This document shows positions 24,530-32,723 of a stretch of DNA of 64,000 bases, piece by piece (position 1 is the first letter of the stretch; each line of letters begins with the position of its first letter). The position numbers and the translations under genes were made by a program. Source of the stretch: Terrabacter terrigena (GTDB lineage: Bacteria > Actinomycetota > Actinomycetes > Actinomycetales > Dermatophilaceae); assembly GCF_042676085.1 (NCBI RefSeq), contig NZ_JBHTKH010000004.1, positions 248,001 through 312,000 of the forward strand. Direction: 5' to 3'. A model generated the notes under the pieces. That model was not told the origin of the DNA. It did no database searches and worked only from the letters and a program-made list of their open reading frames with translations.

Positions 24530-25318
24530 TCAGGCGCTGAGCAGCTCTGCAGACCCGAGGTGCTCGCGCAGCTCCGCGAGGATGCGGCGGAGCAGCCGGC
24601 TGACCTGCATCGCGCTCAGGCCCATCACCTCGGCGATCTCGGCCTGCGTCATGTCGTGGGCGAAGCGCAGCTCGATGATCCGCTGCTCGCGCGCGGGCAG
24701 CCGCATGAGGGCGGTGCGCACGACGATGCCGTCGTCGCGGGCCGGGTCGGAGTCGTGGTCGGCGCGGGCGTCGACGAGGTCGAGCACGGGCCGGCCGCCC
24801 TCGGTCGTCGTGGCGTCGAGCGAGGCGGGCCGCAGGTTCGTCGAGGCGACCTGCGCCTCCTTGACCTCGTCGAGGGTGAGGCGCAGGGCCTCGGCGATGT
24901 CGGCGCTGTCGGGTTCGTGGCCGAGCTGCTGCTCGAGGCGGTTGCGGGCTTCGGCCACCACCTGTCGGCGCTCCTGCAGACCGCGGGGCGGCCGGACGAG
25001 CCACCCGTGGTCACGGAAGTGACGGCGCAGCTCGCCGGTGATCGTGGGCGTCGCGTAGGCGCCGAACTCGGTCGCCTGGTCGAGGTCGAACCGCTGAATG
25101 GCCTTGAGCAGGGCCAGGAAGGCGACCTGCTCGAGGTCGTCGCGGTCGAGGCCCTTGCCGGAGTAGCGGTGGGCGAGCGAGCGTGCGAGCGGCATGTGCA
25201 GGCGGGTCACGGCCTCGAGCGCCTGCGAGCGCTCGGCCTCCGTCGAAGAGGTGCGGACCGCGGCGATCAGCTCACGAGTACGGGCGTCCTTGCGAGGACC
25301 GTACGACGGGTCAGTCAT
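24530..25318 (-). CDS. Alternative sigma factor, SigB/SigF/SigG type (group 3)
   Basis: This 262-residue stress- or development-type sigma factor starts at ATG 25318 with GGAG five bases upstream. Region 2 is RLHMPLARSLAHRYSGKGLDRDDLEQVAFLALLKAI with the -10 recognition helix DLDQATEFGAYATPTITGELRRH. Region 3 is RPPRGLQERRQVVAEARNRLEQQL. Region 4 is LPAREQRIIELRFAHDMTQAEIAEVMGLSAMQVSRLLRR. No anti-sigma factor gene is adjacent; the ATPase-domain regulator at 48172-49146 is a distant candidate partner. The upstream A/T-rich inverted repeat suggests dedicated control. Confidence 0.9.
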   Translation of the reverse strand: MTDPSYGPRKDARTRELIAAVRTSSTEAERSQALEAVTRLHMPLARSLAHRYSGKGLDRDDLEQVAFLALLKAIQRFDLDQATEFGAYATPTITGELRRHFRDHGWLVRPPRGLQERRQVVAEARNRLEQQLGHEPDSADIAEALRLTLDEVKEAQVASTNLRPASLDATTTEGGRPVLDLVDARADHDSDPARDDGIVVRTALMRLPAREQRIIELRFAHDMTQAEIAEVMGLSAMQVSRLLRRILAELREHLGSAELLSA

Positions 25319-25370
25319 GACAGCTCCATCCAGAGTGGGCGGCGGCGCTTTCTTGACCGACACCGAAACC

Positions 25371-25427
25371 CTAGACAAAGATTGAACCTTGCACAAGGGC
25401 TCGACAGAAAATTCATCTTTGTCCAAG
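25371..25427. promoter_or_regulatory. Inverted repeat in the divergent promoter of the sigma factor
   Basis: GACAAAGAT (25374-25382) and ATCTTTGTC (25415-25423) are a perfect inverted pair. With flanking bases they extend to CCTAGACAAAGAT against CCTTGGACAAAGAT. A smaller CCTTG-CA-CAAGG lies between them. The stretch is clearly richer in A/T than its surroundings and separates the sigma factor gene from the divergent gene at 25484. An operator or overlapping promoters are likely. Confidence 0.5.
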
Positions 25428-25483
25428 GTCTCGGCCGCCGCGAGCCGACGTGTGCCGTCCGGGGCGGGGGCTAGCCTGCAGGG

Positions 25484-26095
25484 ATGACCGAGAGCGAGCA
25501 CCGCGCCCACAGGCGGCCCGCCTTCTTCAGCGAGTCCGCGCTCGAGGCGCACGGACCCGCGTACGACCCGACCGAGCAGATCCACGTCGCTCACGAGACG
25601 GCGCTCGCGCTCGTCCACGCCGGTCGCGCAGCAGCCGACCCCGCGGTCACGCAGAAGCTGGTCGCCCTGGTCGACGACATCGGCCTGTCCACCCTGGCCG
25701 AGCTGTGGTCCCAGCGCCCGGCCCGTTCCCTGCCCGGGGCCCTCTGGCGGCTCTACGTCCTTCGCGAGTGGGTGCAGCGCGCGCCGGAGGAGGCCAGCCG
25801 TGAGTATGCCGCCGGCATCCGTTTCACCGGGCCCAACCACGCCGTCGCCGGGGCTGCGGAGCCGCCGGGCCCCGAGGAGATGGGGCGGGTCATCGACGAG
25901 GTGATGCGCGGCGTCTTCGAGGGTGACCTCGCCGTGGCGCTCGAGCGCGCAGCCGCCTTCTGCCGCGTCGTGTCCGCCGGGCGCGCCGACACCTCGTCGG
26001 GCGACGACACCGCCGAGCAGGCGGCCAACGTCCTCGTCATGGCCGAGGACCTCACCGTGTGCGCCCGTCTCTGGCGCGACGACTCGTTGGACTGA
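25484..26095 (+). CDS. Conserved actinobacterial protein of unknown function (often mislabelled RNA polymerase beta subunit)
   Basis: This 203-residue helical protein has the blocks RPAFFSESALEAHGPAYDPTE, HVAHETALALVHAGR, SLPGALWRLYVLREWVQR, FTGPNHAVAGAAEPPGPEEM and ALERAAAFCRVVSAGRAD. I recall close homologues across Micrococcales and Streptomyces, often carrying the name 'DNA-directed RNA polymerase subunit beta' without any RNA polymerase domain. It is divergent from the sigma factor gene and may share its control region. The role is unknown. Confidence 0.8.
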   Translation: MTESEHRAHRRPAFFSESALEAHGPAYDPTEQIHVAHETALALVHAGRAAADPAVTQKLVALVDDIGLSTLAELWSQRPARSLPGALWRLYVLREWVQRAPEEASREYAAGIRFTGPNHAVAGAAEPPGPEEMGRVIDEVMRGVFEGDLAVALERAAAFCRVVSAGRADTSSGDDTAEQAANVLVMAEDLTVCARLWRDDSLD

Positions 26096-26414
26096 GGCGG
26101 ACTGACGCCCCAGTCTCCGGCGCTCGCACTCTTGCTTTCCCGCGTCTTTGGTGATCCGTTCGGGCCGATCTATCCTTGACGCGCGTCGGGTCGCGGTAGC
26201 CCCGGGTCCCAAATTCAGCCGCTACGAGCGGCCCAGTGCCGAGAGGCGCTCCCGGCCCGACGCAACCACTTCCTCGCCCCACCCCGGGTCGCTGCACCCC
26301 GCTGGCGCCGGTCTGCTGCAGGCCTGGCAGGCCGTGTTCACCTCTGTCGAGGGGCAGGTCATCTTGTGCCGTCCTTCGCCACACGTTCCCGGCGCAGGTG
26401 CCTACAGTTGTCCC
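26096..26414. other. 319-bp gene-free stretch, probable long leader
   Basis: No gene was found. CCTTGACGCGCGTCGGG at about 26174 offers a TTGACG -35-like hexamer. Farther down, several C-rich and G-rich blocks could pair (CCGCTACGAGCGG at about 26218, and GCCGAGAGGCGC with CCCGGCCCGACG). The stretch may be a structured 5' leader of the 63-codon gene at 26415, but no known riboswitch was recognised. Confidence 0.3.
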
Positions 26415-26606
26415 ATGACGCCCGAGGAGGAACGCTCCACAGACCTGCTCGATGTCGCTCTGGCCGACGAGATCGAGCTCGTGAGCGACCTGGTGGTCGC
26501 TGCGTCATCCAGCCCGCGCCACTTCACCCCCGACGAGGTCGACGAGCTGCTCGGCATCAGGGGCGAGGCTGCCGGCCCGAGCCCCTCGGGCACCACGCCC
26601 GCCTGA
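26415..26606 (+). CDS. Small acidic protein, 63 residues
   Basis: It starts at ATG 26415. The sequence has a helical acidic N-terminal half (EERSTDLLDVALADEIELVSDLVVAA), then SSPRHFTPDEVDELLGIR, and a Ser/Pro/Gly tail. The HFTPDEVDELLG helix resembles the end of small actinobacterial regulatory or adaptor proteins of unknown function. It lies 133 bp upstream of the phosphate regulator gene on the same strand. Confidence 0.65.
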   Translation: MTPEEERSTDLLDVALADEIELVSDLVVAASSSPRHFTPDEVDELLGIRGEAAGPSPSGTTPA

Positions 26607-26739
26607 GCGCCCTGCTGGTCCTTCTCCGGTCGTCCACCCAACTCGGGGCAAACGCCCGATGACCGCCGGATTGCGTCCGGGTCACGACTACGCCGTAGCA
26701 TCGTCCCCGGACCAGCCACCGATCGACCGGAGCAACCTC

Positions 26740-27360
26740 GTGGGTTTTCGCCTCACACCCCAGGACACGAGCTTTTTCACCCTCTTCACCTCCTCCGCCG
26801 AGCTCCTCGTCGAGGCGACCCGGGAACTGACCCGCTTCCTCGAGGTCGAGCCCTCGAAGCGGCAGGCGGTCGCCGACCGGCTCAAGGAGCTCGAGCACGC
26901 CGCCGACGACGCGACGCACGAGCTCATCAACAAGGTGAACAGCTCGTTCATCACGCCGTTCGACCGCGAGGACATCCACAACCTCGCAGCCTCCCTCGAC
27001 GACTGCATGGACCTGATCGAGGAGACCGCCGACCTCATCGTGCTCTACCGCCTCGGTGACATCCCCGAGGGCCTGGCCGACCAGTTCGAGATCCTGGCCC
27101 GCATGGCCGAGGTCACGGCCGAGGCCATGCCGCGCCTGCGTTCGCTCAAGGACCTCAAGAGCTACTGGATCGAGATCAACCGTCTCGAGAACCAGGCCGA
27201 CGCCCTGCACCGCAAGCTCGTCGCCGCGCTCTTCAACAACACCCACGACGCCGTCGAGGTGATCAAGGTCAAGGCGATCGTCGACGGGTTCGAGGACGCC
27301 GCCGACGCGTTCGAGAAGGTGGCCCACGTCGTCGAGGGCATCGCGGTCAAGGAGTCCTGA
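26740..27360 (+). CDS. DUF47 (PhoU-like) regulator of phosphate transport
   Basis: This 206-residue all-helical protein resembles PhoU and normally pairs with Pit-type transporters. GTG 26740 was chosen for the GGAG seven bases upstream. Typical blocks are FFTLFTSSAELLVEATRELTRFL, RLKELEHAADDATHELINKVNSSFITPFDREDIHNLA and LDDCMDLIEETADLIVLYRL, with further helix pairs KSYWIEINRLENQADALHRK. The ExxHxxD and DREDI motifs probably bind metal. The pit gene starts 8 bp after the stop, so they form an operon and this protein probably controls Pit activity. Confidence 0.93.
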   Translation: MGFRLTPQDTSFFTLFTSSAELLVEATRELTRFLEVEPSKRQAVADRLKELEHAADDATHELINKVNSSFITPFDREDIHNLAASLDDCMDLIEETADLIVLYRLGDIPEGLADQFEILARMAEVTAEAMPRLRSLKDLKSYWIEINRLENQADALHRKLVAALFNNTHDAVEVIKVKAIVDGFEDAADAFEKVAHVVEGIAVKES

Positions 27361-27367
27361 CCCACTG

Positions 27368-28372
27368 ATGGACACGACCATCCCCGTCCTCGGGGTCGGT
27401 GCGGTCATCGCACTGGCCATGGGCTTCAACTACACCAACGGCTTCCACGACGCGGCCAACGCGATCGCGACCTCGGTCTCGACCCGTGCGCTGACGCCCC
27501 GCGTCGCCCTGGCGATGGCGGCCATCGCGAACCTCTTCGGCGCCTTCTTCGGCACCAAGGTGGCCAAGACGATCGGCTCGGGCATCATCGAGCAGCCGCA
27601 GGGCGTCGACGGCCTGTGGCTCGTCGCGGCGGCCCTCGTCGGGGCCATCGGCTGGAACCTGCTCACGTGGTGGTTCGGTCTGCCGTCGAGCTCGTCGCAC
27701 GCCCTCATCGGCGGCCTCGGTGGTGCCGCGCTCGTGGCCGGCGTCAACGTGCAGTGGACCGTCATCTGGGAGAAGGTCATCATCCCGATGATCGCCTCGC
27801 CGATCATCGGCCTGGCGCTCGGCTACCTCGTCATGACAGCCATCCTGTGGATGTTCCGCAACGCCAACCCCGGACGCGTCTCACGCGGCTTCCGCACCGC
27901 GCAGACGGCATCCGCTGCGGCCATGGCCTTCGGCCACGGCCTCCAGGACGCCGCCAAGACGGCCGGTGTCGTCGTGCTCGCCCTCAACATCTCCGGGCAC
28001 CACGGCGACGACAGCATCCCGCTGTGGGTGCTCGTCCTGTCGGCGGTCGTCATCTCGCTGGGCACGTATGCCGGTGGGTGGCGCATCATGCGCACGCTGG
28101 GCCGCCGCATCATCCACATGACGCCTCCGCAGGGCTTCGCGGCCGAGACCACCGCGGCCGCGATCCTCTACGTCGCGGGCCTCGCCTTCGGCGCCCCCAT
28201 CTCCACGACCCACACCATCACGTCGTCGATCATGGGCGTCGGCGCCACGAAGCGCTTCTCGGCCGTGCGCTGGGGGGTGGCCAGCAACATCGTCGGCGCG
28301 TGGGTGCTCACCTTCCCGGGCGCCGGCCTCGTGGCCGTCGTCGCCTGGTACGTCACCGCGGTCTTCCGCTGA
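27368..28372 (+). CDS. pit: Low-affinity inorganic phosphate transporter, PiT family
   Basis: This 334-residue membrane transporter moves metal-phosphate with protons or Na+. Both inverted-repeat signatures are present: GFNYTNGFHDAANAIATSVSTRALTPR near the N-terminus and FGHGLQDAAKTAGVV in the second half. GLPSSSSHALIGGLGGA and ISTTHTITSSIMGVGATKR are the matching pore motifs. About ten hydrophobic segments are visible. It follows the DUF47 gene and faces the high-affinity Pst operon across a strong terminator. The two systems thus lie side by side. Confidence 0.95.
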   Translation: MDTTIPVLGVGAVIALAMGFNYTNGFHDAANAIATSVSTRALTPRVALAMAAIANLFGAFFGTKVAKTIGSGIIEQPQGVDGLWLVAAALVGAIGWNLLTWWFGLPSSSSHALIGGLGGAALVAGVNVQWTVIWEKVIIPMIASPIIGLALGYLVMTAILWMFRNANPGRVSRGFRTAQTASAAAMAFGHGLQDAAKTAGVVVLALNISGHHGDDSIPLWVLVLSAVVISLGTYAGGWRIMRTLGRRIIHMTPPQGFAAETTAAAILYVAGLAFGAPISTTHTITSSIMGVGATKRFSAVRWGVASNIVGAWVLTFPGAGLVAVVAWYVTAVFR

Positions 28373-28390
28373 CCATCCGCAGCATCGAAA

Positions 28391-28436
28391 AGGCAGTCCG
28401 TCCGCCCTCCTCACGAGGAGAGCGGACGGACTGCTT
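28391..28436. terminator. Bidirectional terminator between pit and pstB
   Basis: GCAGTCCGTCCGC (28393-28405) pairs with GCGGACGGACTGC (28422-28434), and CTCCTC pairs with GAGGAG inside. AAAAG precedes and CTTT follows, giving short T runs in both directions. Confidence 0.88.
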
Positions 28437-28463
28437 TCAGCGGTACCGGAGAAGCAGCTCGGC

Positions 28464-29240
28464 TCAGCCGAAGCGGCCGGAGATGTAGTCCTCGGTGGCC
28501 TGCTCGGTCGGGTTGTTGAAGATCCGGGTCGTGTCGTCGACCTCGATCAGCCGGCCCGGCTCGCCGGTCGCCTTGAGGTTGAAGAAGGCGGTGCGGTCGG
28601 AGACACGTGCGGCCTGCTGCATGTTGTGGGTGACGATGACGATCGTGTAGTCGTTCTTCAGCTCGTTGATGAGGTCCTCGATCGCGAGCGTCGAGATGGG
28701 GTCGAGTGCCGAGCACGGCTCGTCCATGAGCAGCACCTGCGGCTGCACCGCGATGGCGCGGGCGATGCAGAGACGCTGCTGCTGGCCGCCGGAGAGGCCG
28801 GCGCCCGGCTTGTTCAGGCGGTCCTTGACCTCGTTCCACAGGTTGGCGCCCTTGAGCGAGCTCTCGACGATGCCGTCGAGCGTCCTCTTGTTCTTGACGC
28901 CGTTGAGCCGCAGGCCCGCTGCCACGTTGTCGTAGATCGACATGGTGGGGAAGGGGTTCGGGCGCTGGAAGACCATGCCGACGGTGCGGCGCACGGTCAC
29001 GGGGTCCATGGACGAGGCGTAGAGGTCCTGGTCGTCGAGCATGACCTTGCCCTCGACGCGGCCGCCGGGGATCACCTCGTGCATGCGGTTGAGGGTGCGC
29101 AGGAAGGTCGACTTGCCGCAGCCCGAGGGACCGATGAAGGCCGTGACGGACCGGGGCTCGACCGTCATCGAGACGCCTTCGACGGCCTTGAAGGCGCCGT
29201 AGTAGACGTTGAGGTCGCTGACGTCGATTCGCTTTGCCAT
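28464..29240 (-). CDS. pstB: Phosphate ABC transporter ATP-binding protein
   Basis: This 258-residue ATPase energises the high-affinity PstSCAB importer. The Walker A motif is GPSGCGKST, the Q-loop VGMVFQRPNPFPTMSIYDN, the signature LSGGQQQRLCIARA, Walker B VLLMDEPCSALDP and the H-loop IVIVTHNMQQAARVSD. The length fits the family. It is the last gene of the pstS-C-A-B order and lies 19 bp after pstA. The C-terminus ENP-type motif reads NNPTEQATEDYISGRFG, as in other PstB proteins. Confidence 0.97.
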   Translation of the reverse strand: MAKRIDVSDLNVYYGAFKAVEGVSMTVEPRSVTAFIGPSGCGKSTFLRTLNRMHEVIPGGRVEGKVMLDDQDLYASSMDPVTVRRTVGMVFQRPNPFPTMSIYDNVAAGLRLNGVKNKRTLDGIVESSLKGANLWNEVKDRLNKPGAGLSGGQQQRLCIARAIAVQPQVLLMDEPCSALDPISTLAIEDLINELKNDYTIVIVTHNMQQAARVSDRTAFFNLKATGEPGRLIEVDDTTRIFNNPTEQATEDYISGRFG

Positions 29241-29259
29241 CGGAAGTCTTCTCTTTCTG

Positions 29260-30219
29260 TTACTTCTTGACCGCGTTGAAGTGGGCGACCACGCGGCCGA
29301 TCACGTTGAGCAGCAGGACGAGCAGGATCAGGGTGAGCGCGGCACCCCACATGCGCTCGGCGGCCGGCGCGAGGGCGAGGTCGCCGCGGTCCTGGTTGAT
29401 CATCATCGGCAGGGTGGGGAAGTTGCCGTTGACCAGGTCTCGCTGGAAGTTCTTGGTGTACGGCGCGAGGATCAGCAGCGGGGCCGTCTCGCCCATGACG
29501 CGGGCGACGCCGAGCAGCACGCCGGTGATGATGCCCGAGAACGCGGTGCGCAGGACGACCTTGACGACGGTCACCCACTTGGGCACGCCGAGCGCGTACG
29601 AGGCCTCCCGCAGCTCGTTCGGGACGAGCTTGAGCATCTCCTCGGTCGACCGCACGATGACGGGGATCATGAGCAGCACGAGGGCCAGCGAGGCGGCGAA
29701 GCCCGACTGGCGCAGCCCGAGGGTCGTCACGACGACGGCGTAGATGAAGAGGCCGGCGACGATCGAGGGGATGCCGGAGAGGATGTCGACCATGAAGCTG
29801 ATCGCCCTGGCGAGCGCTCCGCGGCCGTACTCGACGAGGTAGACGGCGGTCATGATGCCGATCGGCACCGCGATGAGGGTCGTCATGCCGACCATCTCGA
29901 GCGTGCCCTCGATGGCGTGGCGGGCGCCGCCGCCGAAGTCGTCGGAGTTGATGTTGCGCTGGTTGCCGGTCCACCACGTGGCGGAGCCGAGCATGTGGAT
30001 GCCCTTGGTGACGACGGTCGAGAGGATCCAGACGAGCGGGACCATGGCGAGGGCGAACGCGAACCACATGACCACCCGGGCCACGACGTCCTTGACGGCG
30101 CGGGCACGGTGCGGGTTGTCCATCTCGCGCAGCGCGTCGTTGCCGCCCCTGCCTCCGGGCGGTGCGGCGTCGGGCGTGACGTCGTCGGCGGGCCCGCGGC
30201 TCTCGGTCACCGTGCTCAT
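29260..30219 (-). CDS. pstA: Phosphate ABC transporter permease PstA
   Basis: This permease of 319 residues starts at ATG 30219, overlapping the pstC stop (ATGA). A polar N-terminus is followed by six helices. The PstA-type blocks are GIMTAVYLVEYGRGALARAI, LSGIPSIVAGLFIYA, RSTEEMLKLVPNELREASYALGVPKW (the EAA coupling loop) and RVMGETAPLLI. It forms the membrane channel with PstC. Confidence 0.96.
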   Translation of the reverse strand: MSTVTESRGPADDVTPDAAPPGGRGGNDALREMDNPHRARAVKDVVARVVMWFAFALAMVPLVWILSTVVTKGIHMLGSATWWTGNQRNINSDDFGGGARHAIEGTLEMVGMTTLIAVPIGIMTAVYLVEYGRGALARAISFMVDILSGIPSIVAGLFIYAVVVTTLGLRQSGFAASLALVLLMIPVIVRSTEEMLKLVPNELREASYALGVPKWVTVVKVVLRTAFSGIITGVLLGVARVMGETAPLLILAPYTKNFQRDLVNGNFPTLPMMINQDRGDLALAPAAERMWGAALTLILLVLLLNVIGRVVAHFNAVKK

Positions 30220-31223
30220 TCGCTGAAGGCCTTCCTGCGCTCGATGACGATGCGGGCGATGCTGTTGACGACGAAGGTCAGCACGAAGAGCACGAGGCCG
30301 GCAGCGATGTAGGCCCCGGTCTTGCTCGGGTTGCTGAACTCGCTCGCGTTGTTGGCGATCTTGGAGGCGAAGGTCTCGCCGCCGTTGAAGAGCGACCACG
30401 TCCACCGGGCGCCGTCCGGGAGGGCGGACACGAGGAAGGTGACGGCGATCGTCTCGCCGAGCGCGCGGCCGAGGGCCAGCATCGCGGCGGAGATGACACC
30501 CGGCTTGCCGAAGGGCAGCACCGCGGTGCGGATCATCTCCCACTGCGTGGCGCCGAGGGCGAGCGCGCCTTCCTTGTGCGTGGCCGGGGTCTGGTCGAAG
30601 ACCTCGCGCGAGAGGGCCGTCACGATGGGCAGCACCATGATGGCCAGCACGACGCCGATGAAGGCGATGGTGCCCCCGGTGATGCCGGCCGTCCCGAAGA
30701 GCGGGAACCAGCCGAGGGTGTTCTCGACCCACTGCTGCACCGGCTTCCACACGGGGAAGAAGACGATCAGGCCCCACAGGCCGTAGACGATCGAGGGCAC
30801 CGCGGCGAGCAGGTCGACGAGGCCCGCGGCGGGCCGGCGCATCCAGACGGGGGCGTACTGCGTGAGGAAGAGCGCGACGGCGACGCCGACGGGAACGGCG
30901 ATCAGCATGGCGATCGTCGAGGCGGCGACGGTGGTCCAGAGGAACTCGAGGATGCCGAAGGCCGGCTTCTCGCCGCCCGGCGCCCAGACGCGGCTGGTGA
31001 AGAAGTTCTCCGAGTTGTTCGTCAGGGCCGGGACGGCCTGCACGACGAGGAACACCGCGATGAGGGTGACGATGGCGATGACGAGAACGCCGGAGCCGGT
31101 GGCGAAGCCACCGAACAGGCGGTCACCCAGGCGTCCGGTGGAGGCACGGTCACCCCGGAGCGGCTTGCCGCCGTCGGGACCGGGAAGCTCGTCCGCGGCG
31201 GATGCACCTGTCACTGTCGACAC
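30216..31223 (-). CDS. pstC: Phosphate ABC transporter permease PstC
   Basis: This permease of about 335 residues is read from GTG 31223, because AGGAAGAGG lies upstream at the right distance; the frame is open to 31262. The first helix is VLVIAIVTLIAVFLVVQAV. Conserved blocks are FGILEFLWTTVAASTIAMLIAVPVG, LLAAVPSIVYGLWG, REVFDQTPATHKEGALALGATQWEMI (EAA loop) and ALGRALGETIAVTFLV. The last codon overlaps the pstA start. Confidence 0.96.
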   Translation of the reverse strand: MSTVTGASAADELPGPDGGKPLRGDRASTGRLGDRLFGGFATGSGVLVIAIVTLIAVFLVVQAVPALTNNSENFFTSRVWAPGGEKPAFGILEFLWTTVAASTIAMLIAVPVGVAVALFLTQYAPVWMRRPAAGLVDLLAAVPSIVYGLWGLIVFFPVWKPVQQWVENTLGWFPLFGTAGITGGTIAFIGVVLAIMVLPIVTALSREVFDQTPATHKEGALALGATQWEMIRTAVLPFGKPGVISAAMLALGRALGETIAVTFLVSALPDGARWTWSLFNGGETFASKIANNASEFSNPSKTGAYIAAGLVLFVLTFVVNSIARIVIERRKAFSE

Positions 31224-31262
31224 GTGGGGCCTCTTCCTAGGTTGGAGGGAGAACTGGTGCAA

Positions 31263-31290
31263 GGGCGGACGCCGAGTGCGGCGCCCGCCC
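31263..31290 (-). terminator. Hairpin between pstS and pstC (partial terminator)
   Basis: GGGCGGACGCC pairs with GGCGCCCGCCC (one mismatch) in the 115-bp gap. It would reduce read-through from pstS into pstC, so that the binding protein is made in excess. This is common for Pst operons and is inferred here. Confidence 0.6.
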
Positions 31291-31338
31291 CTGCATTGTG
31301 GACCGGTCCGGTGTGTTCCGGACCAGCCGGACGGAGGA

Positions 31339-32469
31339 TCAGGAGATCGCGTCGACCGCCGTCTTCACCTTCGTGGCGACCTCGGCCGGCAGCGGGGCGT
31401 AGCCCTGCGCCTCGAGGCCCTTCTGCGTCTCGTCGGAGACGAACGACTTGAGGAAGGACTTGACCTTCTTGCCCGTCTCGGCGTCGGCGTACTTGGAGCA
31501 GACGACCTCGTACGTCACGAGGACGATCGGGTAGGCGCCGGCCTCCTTGGTCGCGTAGTCGATCTTGAGCGCGAGGTCGTTGCCCGTGCCCGTCTGCTTC
31601 GCGGTGGCGATCGTCTTGCCGGCGGACTCGGCGGTCAGCTCGACCGGGCCGGCGCCCGTGTCGATCTGGGCCATGGAGAGCTGGTTCTGCTGGGCGTAGG
31701 AGAGCTCGACGTAGGTGATGCCGCCGTCCTGGCCCTTCGTCGCGGTGGCGACACCGGCCGACTTCTCCTTGCCCTCGCCCTTGCCGGTCCACTTCTTGCC
31801 GGTCTCGTAGGGCCAGGCGTCGGGGGCGGCGGCCTTGAGGTACTTGGTGAAGTTCTCGGTCGTGCCCGACTCGTCGGAGCGGAAGAAGACCTTGATCGGG
31901 GTGGACGGGAGCGTGACGCCCTTGTTGAGTGCAGCGATGGCCGGGTCGTTCCAGGTGGTGATCTTGCCGTCGAAGATCTTCGCGGCGACCTCGGCGTTGA
32001 GAACGAGCTTGTCGACGCCCTTGACGTTGTAGGCGATCGAGATCGGGCCGGTGACCATCGGCAGGTTCCAGGCCTCGGAGCCACAGGCCTGCTTGGCCGC
32101 GTCGGACTCGATGATGCCGTCCTTCGGCTTGGTCTTGAGCGCCGAGTCGGAGCCGGCGAAGTCGACCTGCTTGGCGATGAACTGCTTGATGCCGGCGCCC
32201 GAGCCGGTGGGCTGGTAGTCGATCGTGGCGTCGCTGCAGGCGGTCTGGTAGGCCTTGATGGCCTCGTCGATGGCGTTCTTCTGGGCCGAGGAGCCCTCGG
32301 CCTTGAGGTCGCCCGAGAAGCAGTCGCCCATGGCCGCGGAGGTGCCGCCGGCGGCGCCCGTCGAGCCGGCGCCGGGCTGGGCGCCGTTGTTCTCGGATGC
32401 GCAGGCAGAGAGCGCAAGAGCGCCGGACAGGGCGATGGCGCCGAGAGCGCTGATACGCGAAACAGACAC
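31339..32469 (-). CDS. pstS: Phosphate-binding lipoprotein PstS
   Basis: This 376-residue lipoprotein captures phosphate outside the cell. GTG 32469 was chosen with GAGAGGGA upstream. The lipobox is ALSAC with the lipid-modified Cys at residue 23. Phosphate-binding blocks include LKAEGSSAQKNAIDEAIKAY, YQPTGSGAGIKQF, FAGSDSALK, FFRSDESGTTENFTKYL and GGITYVELSYAQQNQL. It is the first gene of the operon, preceded by a PHO box. Confidence 0.97.
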   Translation of the reverse strand: MSVSRISALGAIALSGALALSACASENNGAQPGAGSTGAAGGTSAAMGDCFSGDLKAEGSSAQKNAIDEAIKAYQTACSDATIDYQPTGSGAGIKQFIAKQVDFAGSDSALKTKPKDGIIESDAAKQACGSEAWNLPMVTGPISIAYNVKGVDKLVLNAEVAAKIFDGKITTWNDPAIAALNKGVTLPSTPIKVFFRSDESGTTENFTKYLKAAAPDAWPYETGKKWTGKGEGKEKSAGVATATKGQDGGITYVELSYAQQNQLSMAQIDTGAGPVELTAESAGKTIATAKQTGTGNDLALKIDYATKEAGAYPIVLVTYEVVCSKYADAETGKKVKSFLKSFVSDETQKGLEAQGYAPLPAEVATKVKTAVDAIS

Positions 32470-32612
32470 GAGTGTGTTCCCTCTCGAAAGGATGTTCTGG
32501 AGATGTTCCGGGTGGTCGGTCGACCAGGTGGTGTGGACCCTGCCGAGCGACGCTGCTGGACGGTTGATCCATCGCGAAGATAGGTCCGCAGGGTGACGGG
32601 CCGCCCACGTGC

Positions 32613-32630
32613 GGTTAACGGAGGGTGAAC
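32613..32630 (-). promoter_or_regulatory. PHO box upstream of pstS
   Basis: On the minus strand GTTCACCCTCCGTTAACC contains two 11-bp direct repeat units of the actinobacterial PhoP consensus GTTCACC-N4. A third, weaker unit GTCGACC lies 10 bp farther upstream. It is 144 bp upstream of the pstS start. RegX3 (55281-55964) is the likely regulator in this host. Confidence 0.75.
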
Positions 32631-32723
32631 GCAGGTCGACGGCTTGGGGTGGGGCCCCGGCCCGGGATGCGCGACGGGGGAAAGGAGCCCACGATGGAGG
32701 GTTGGGGCCGCGTCGAGGAGCGT

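Noticed and set aside
26170..26330. Possible SAM-type riboswitch before the 63-codon gene
   Set aside because: Some words resemble S-box segments, but the conserved core pairs could not be assembled and the downstream gene has no link to methionine.
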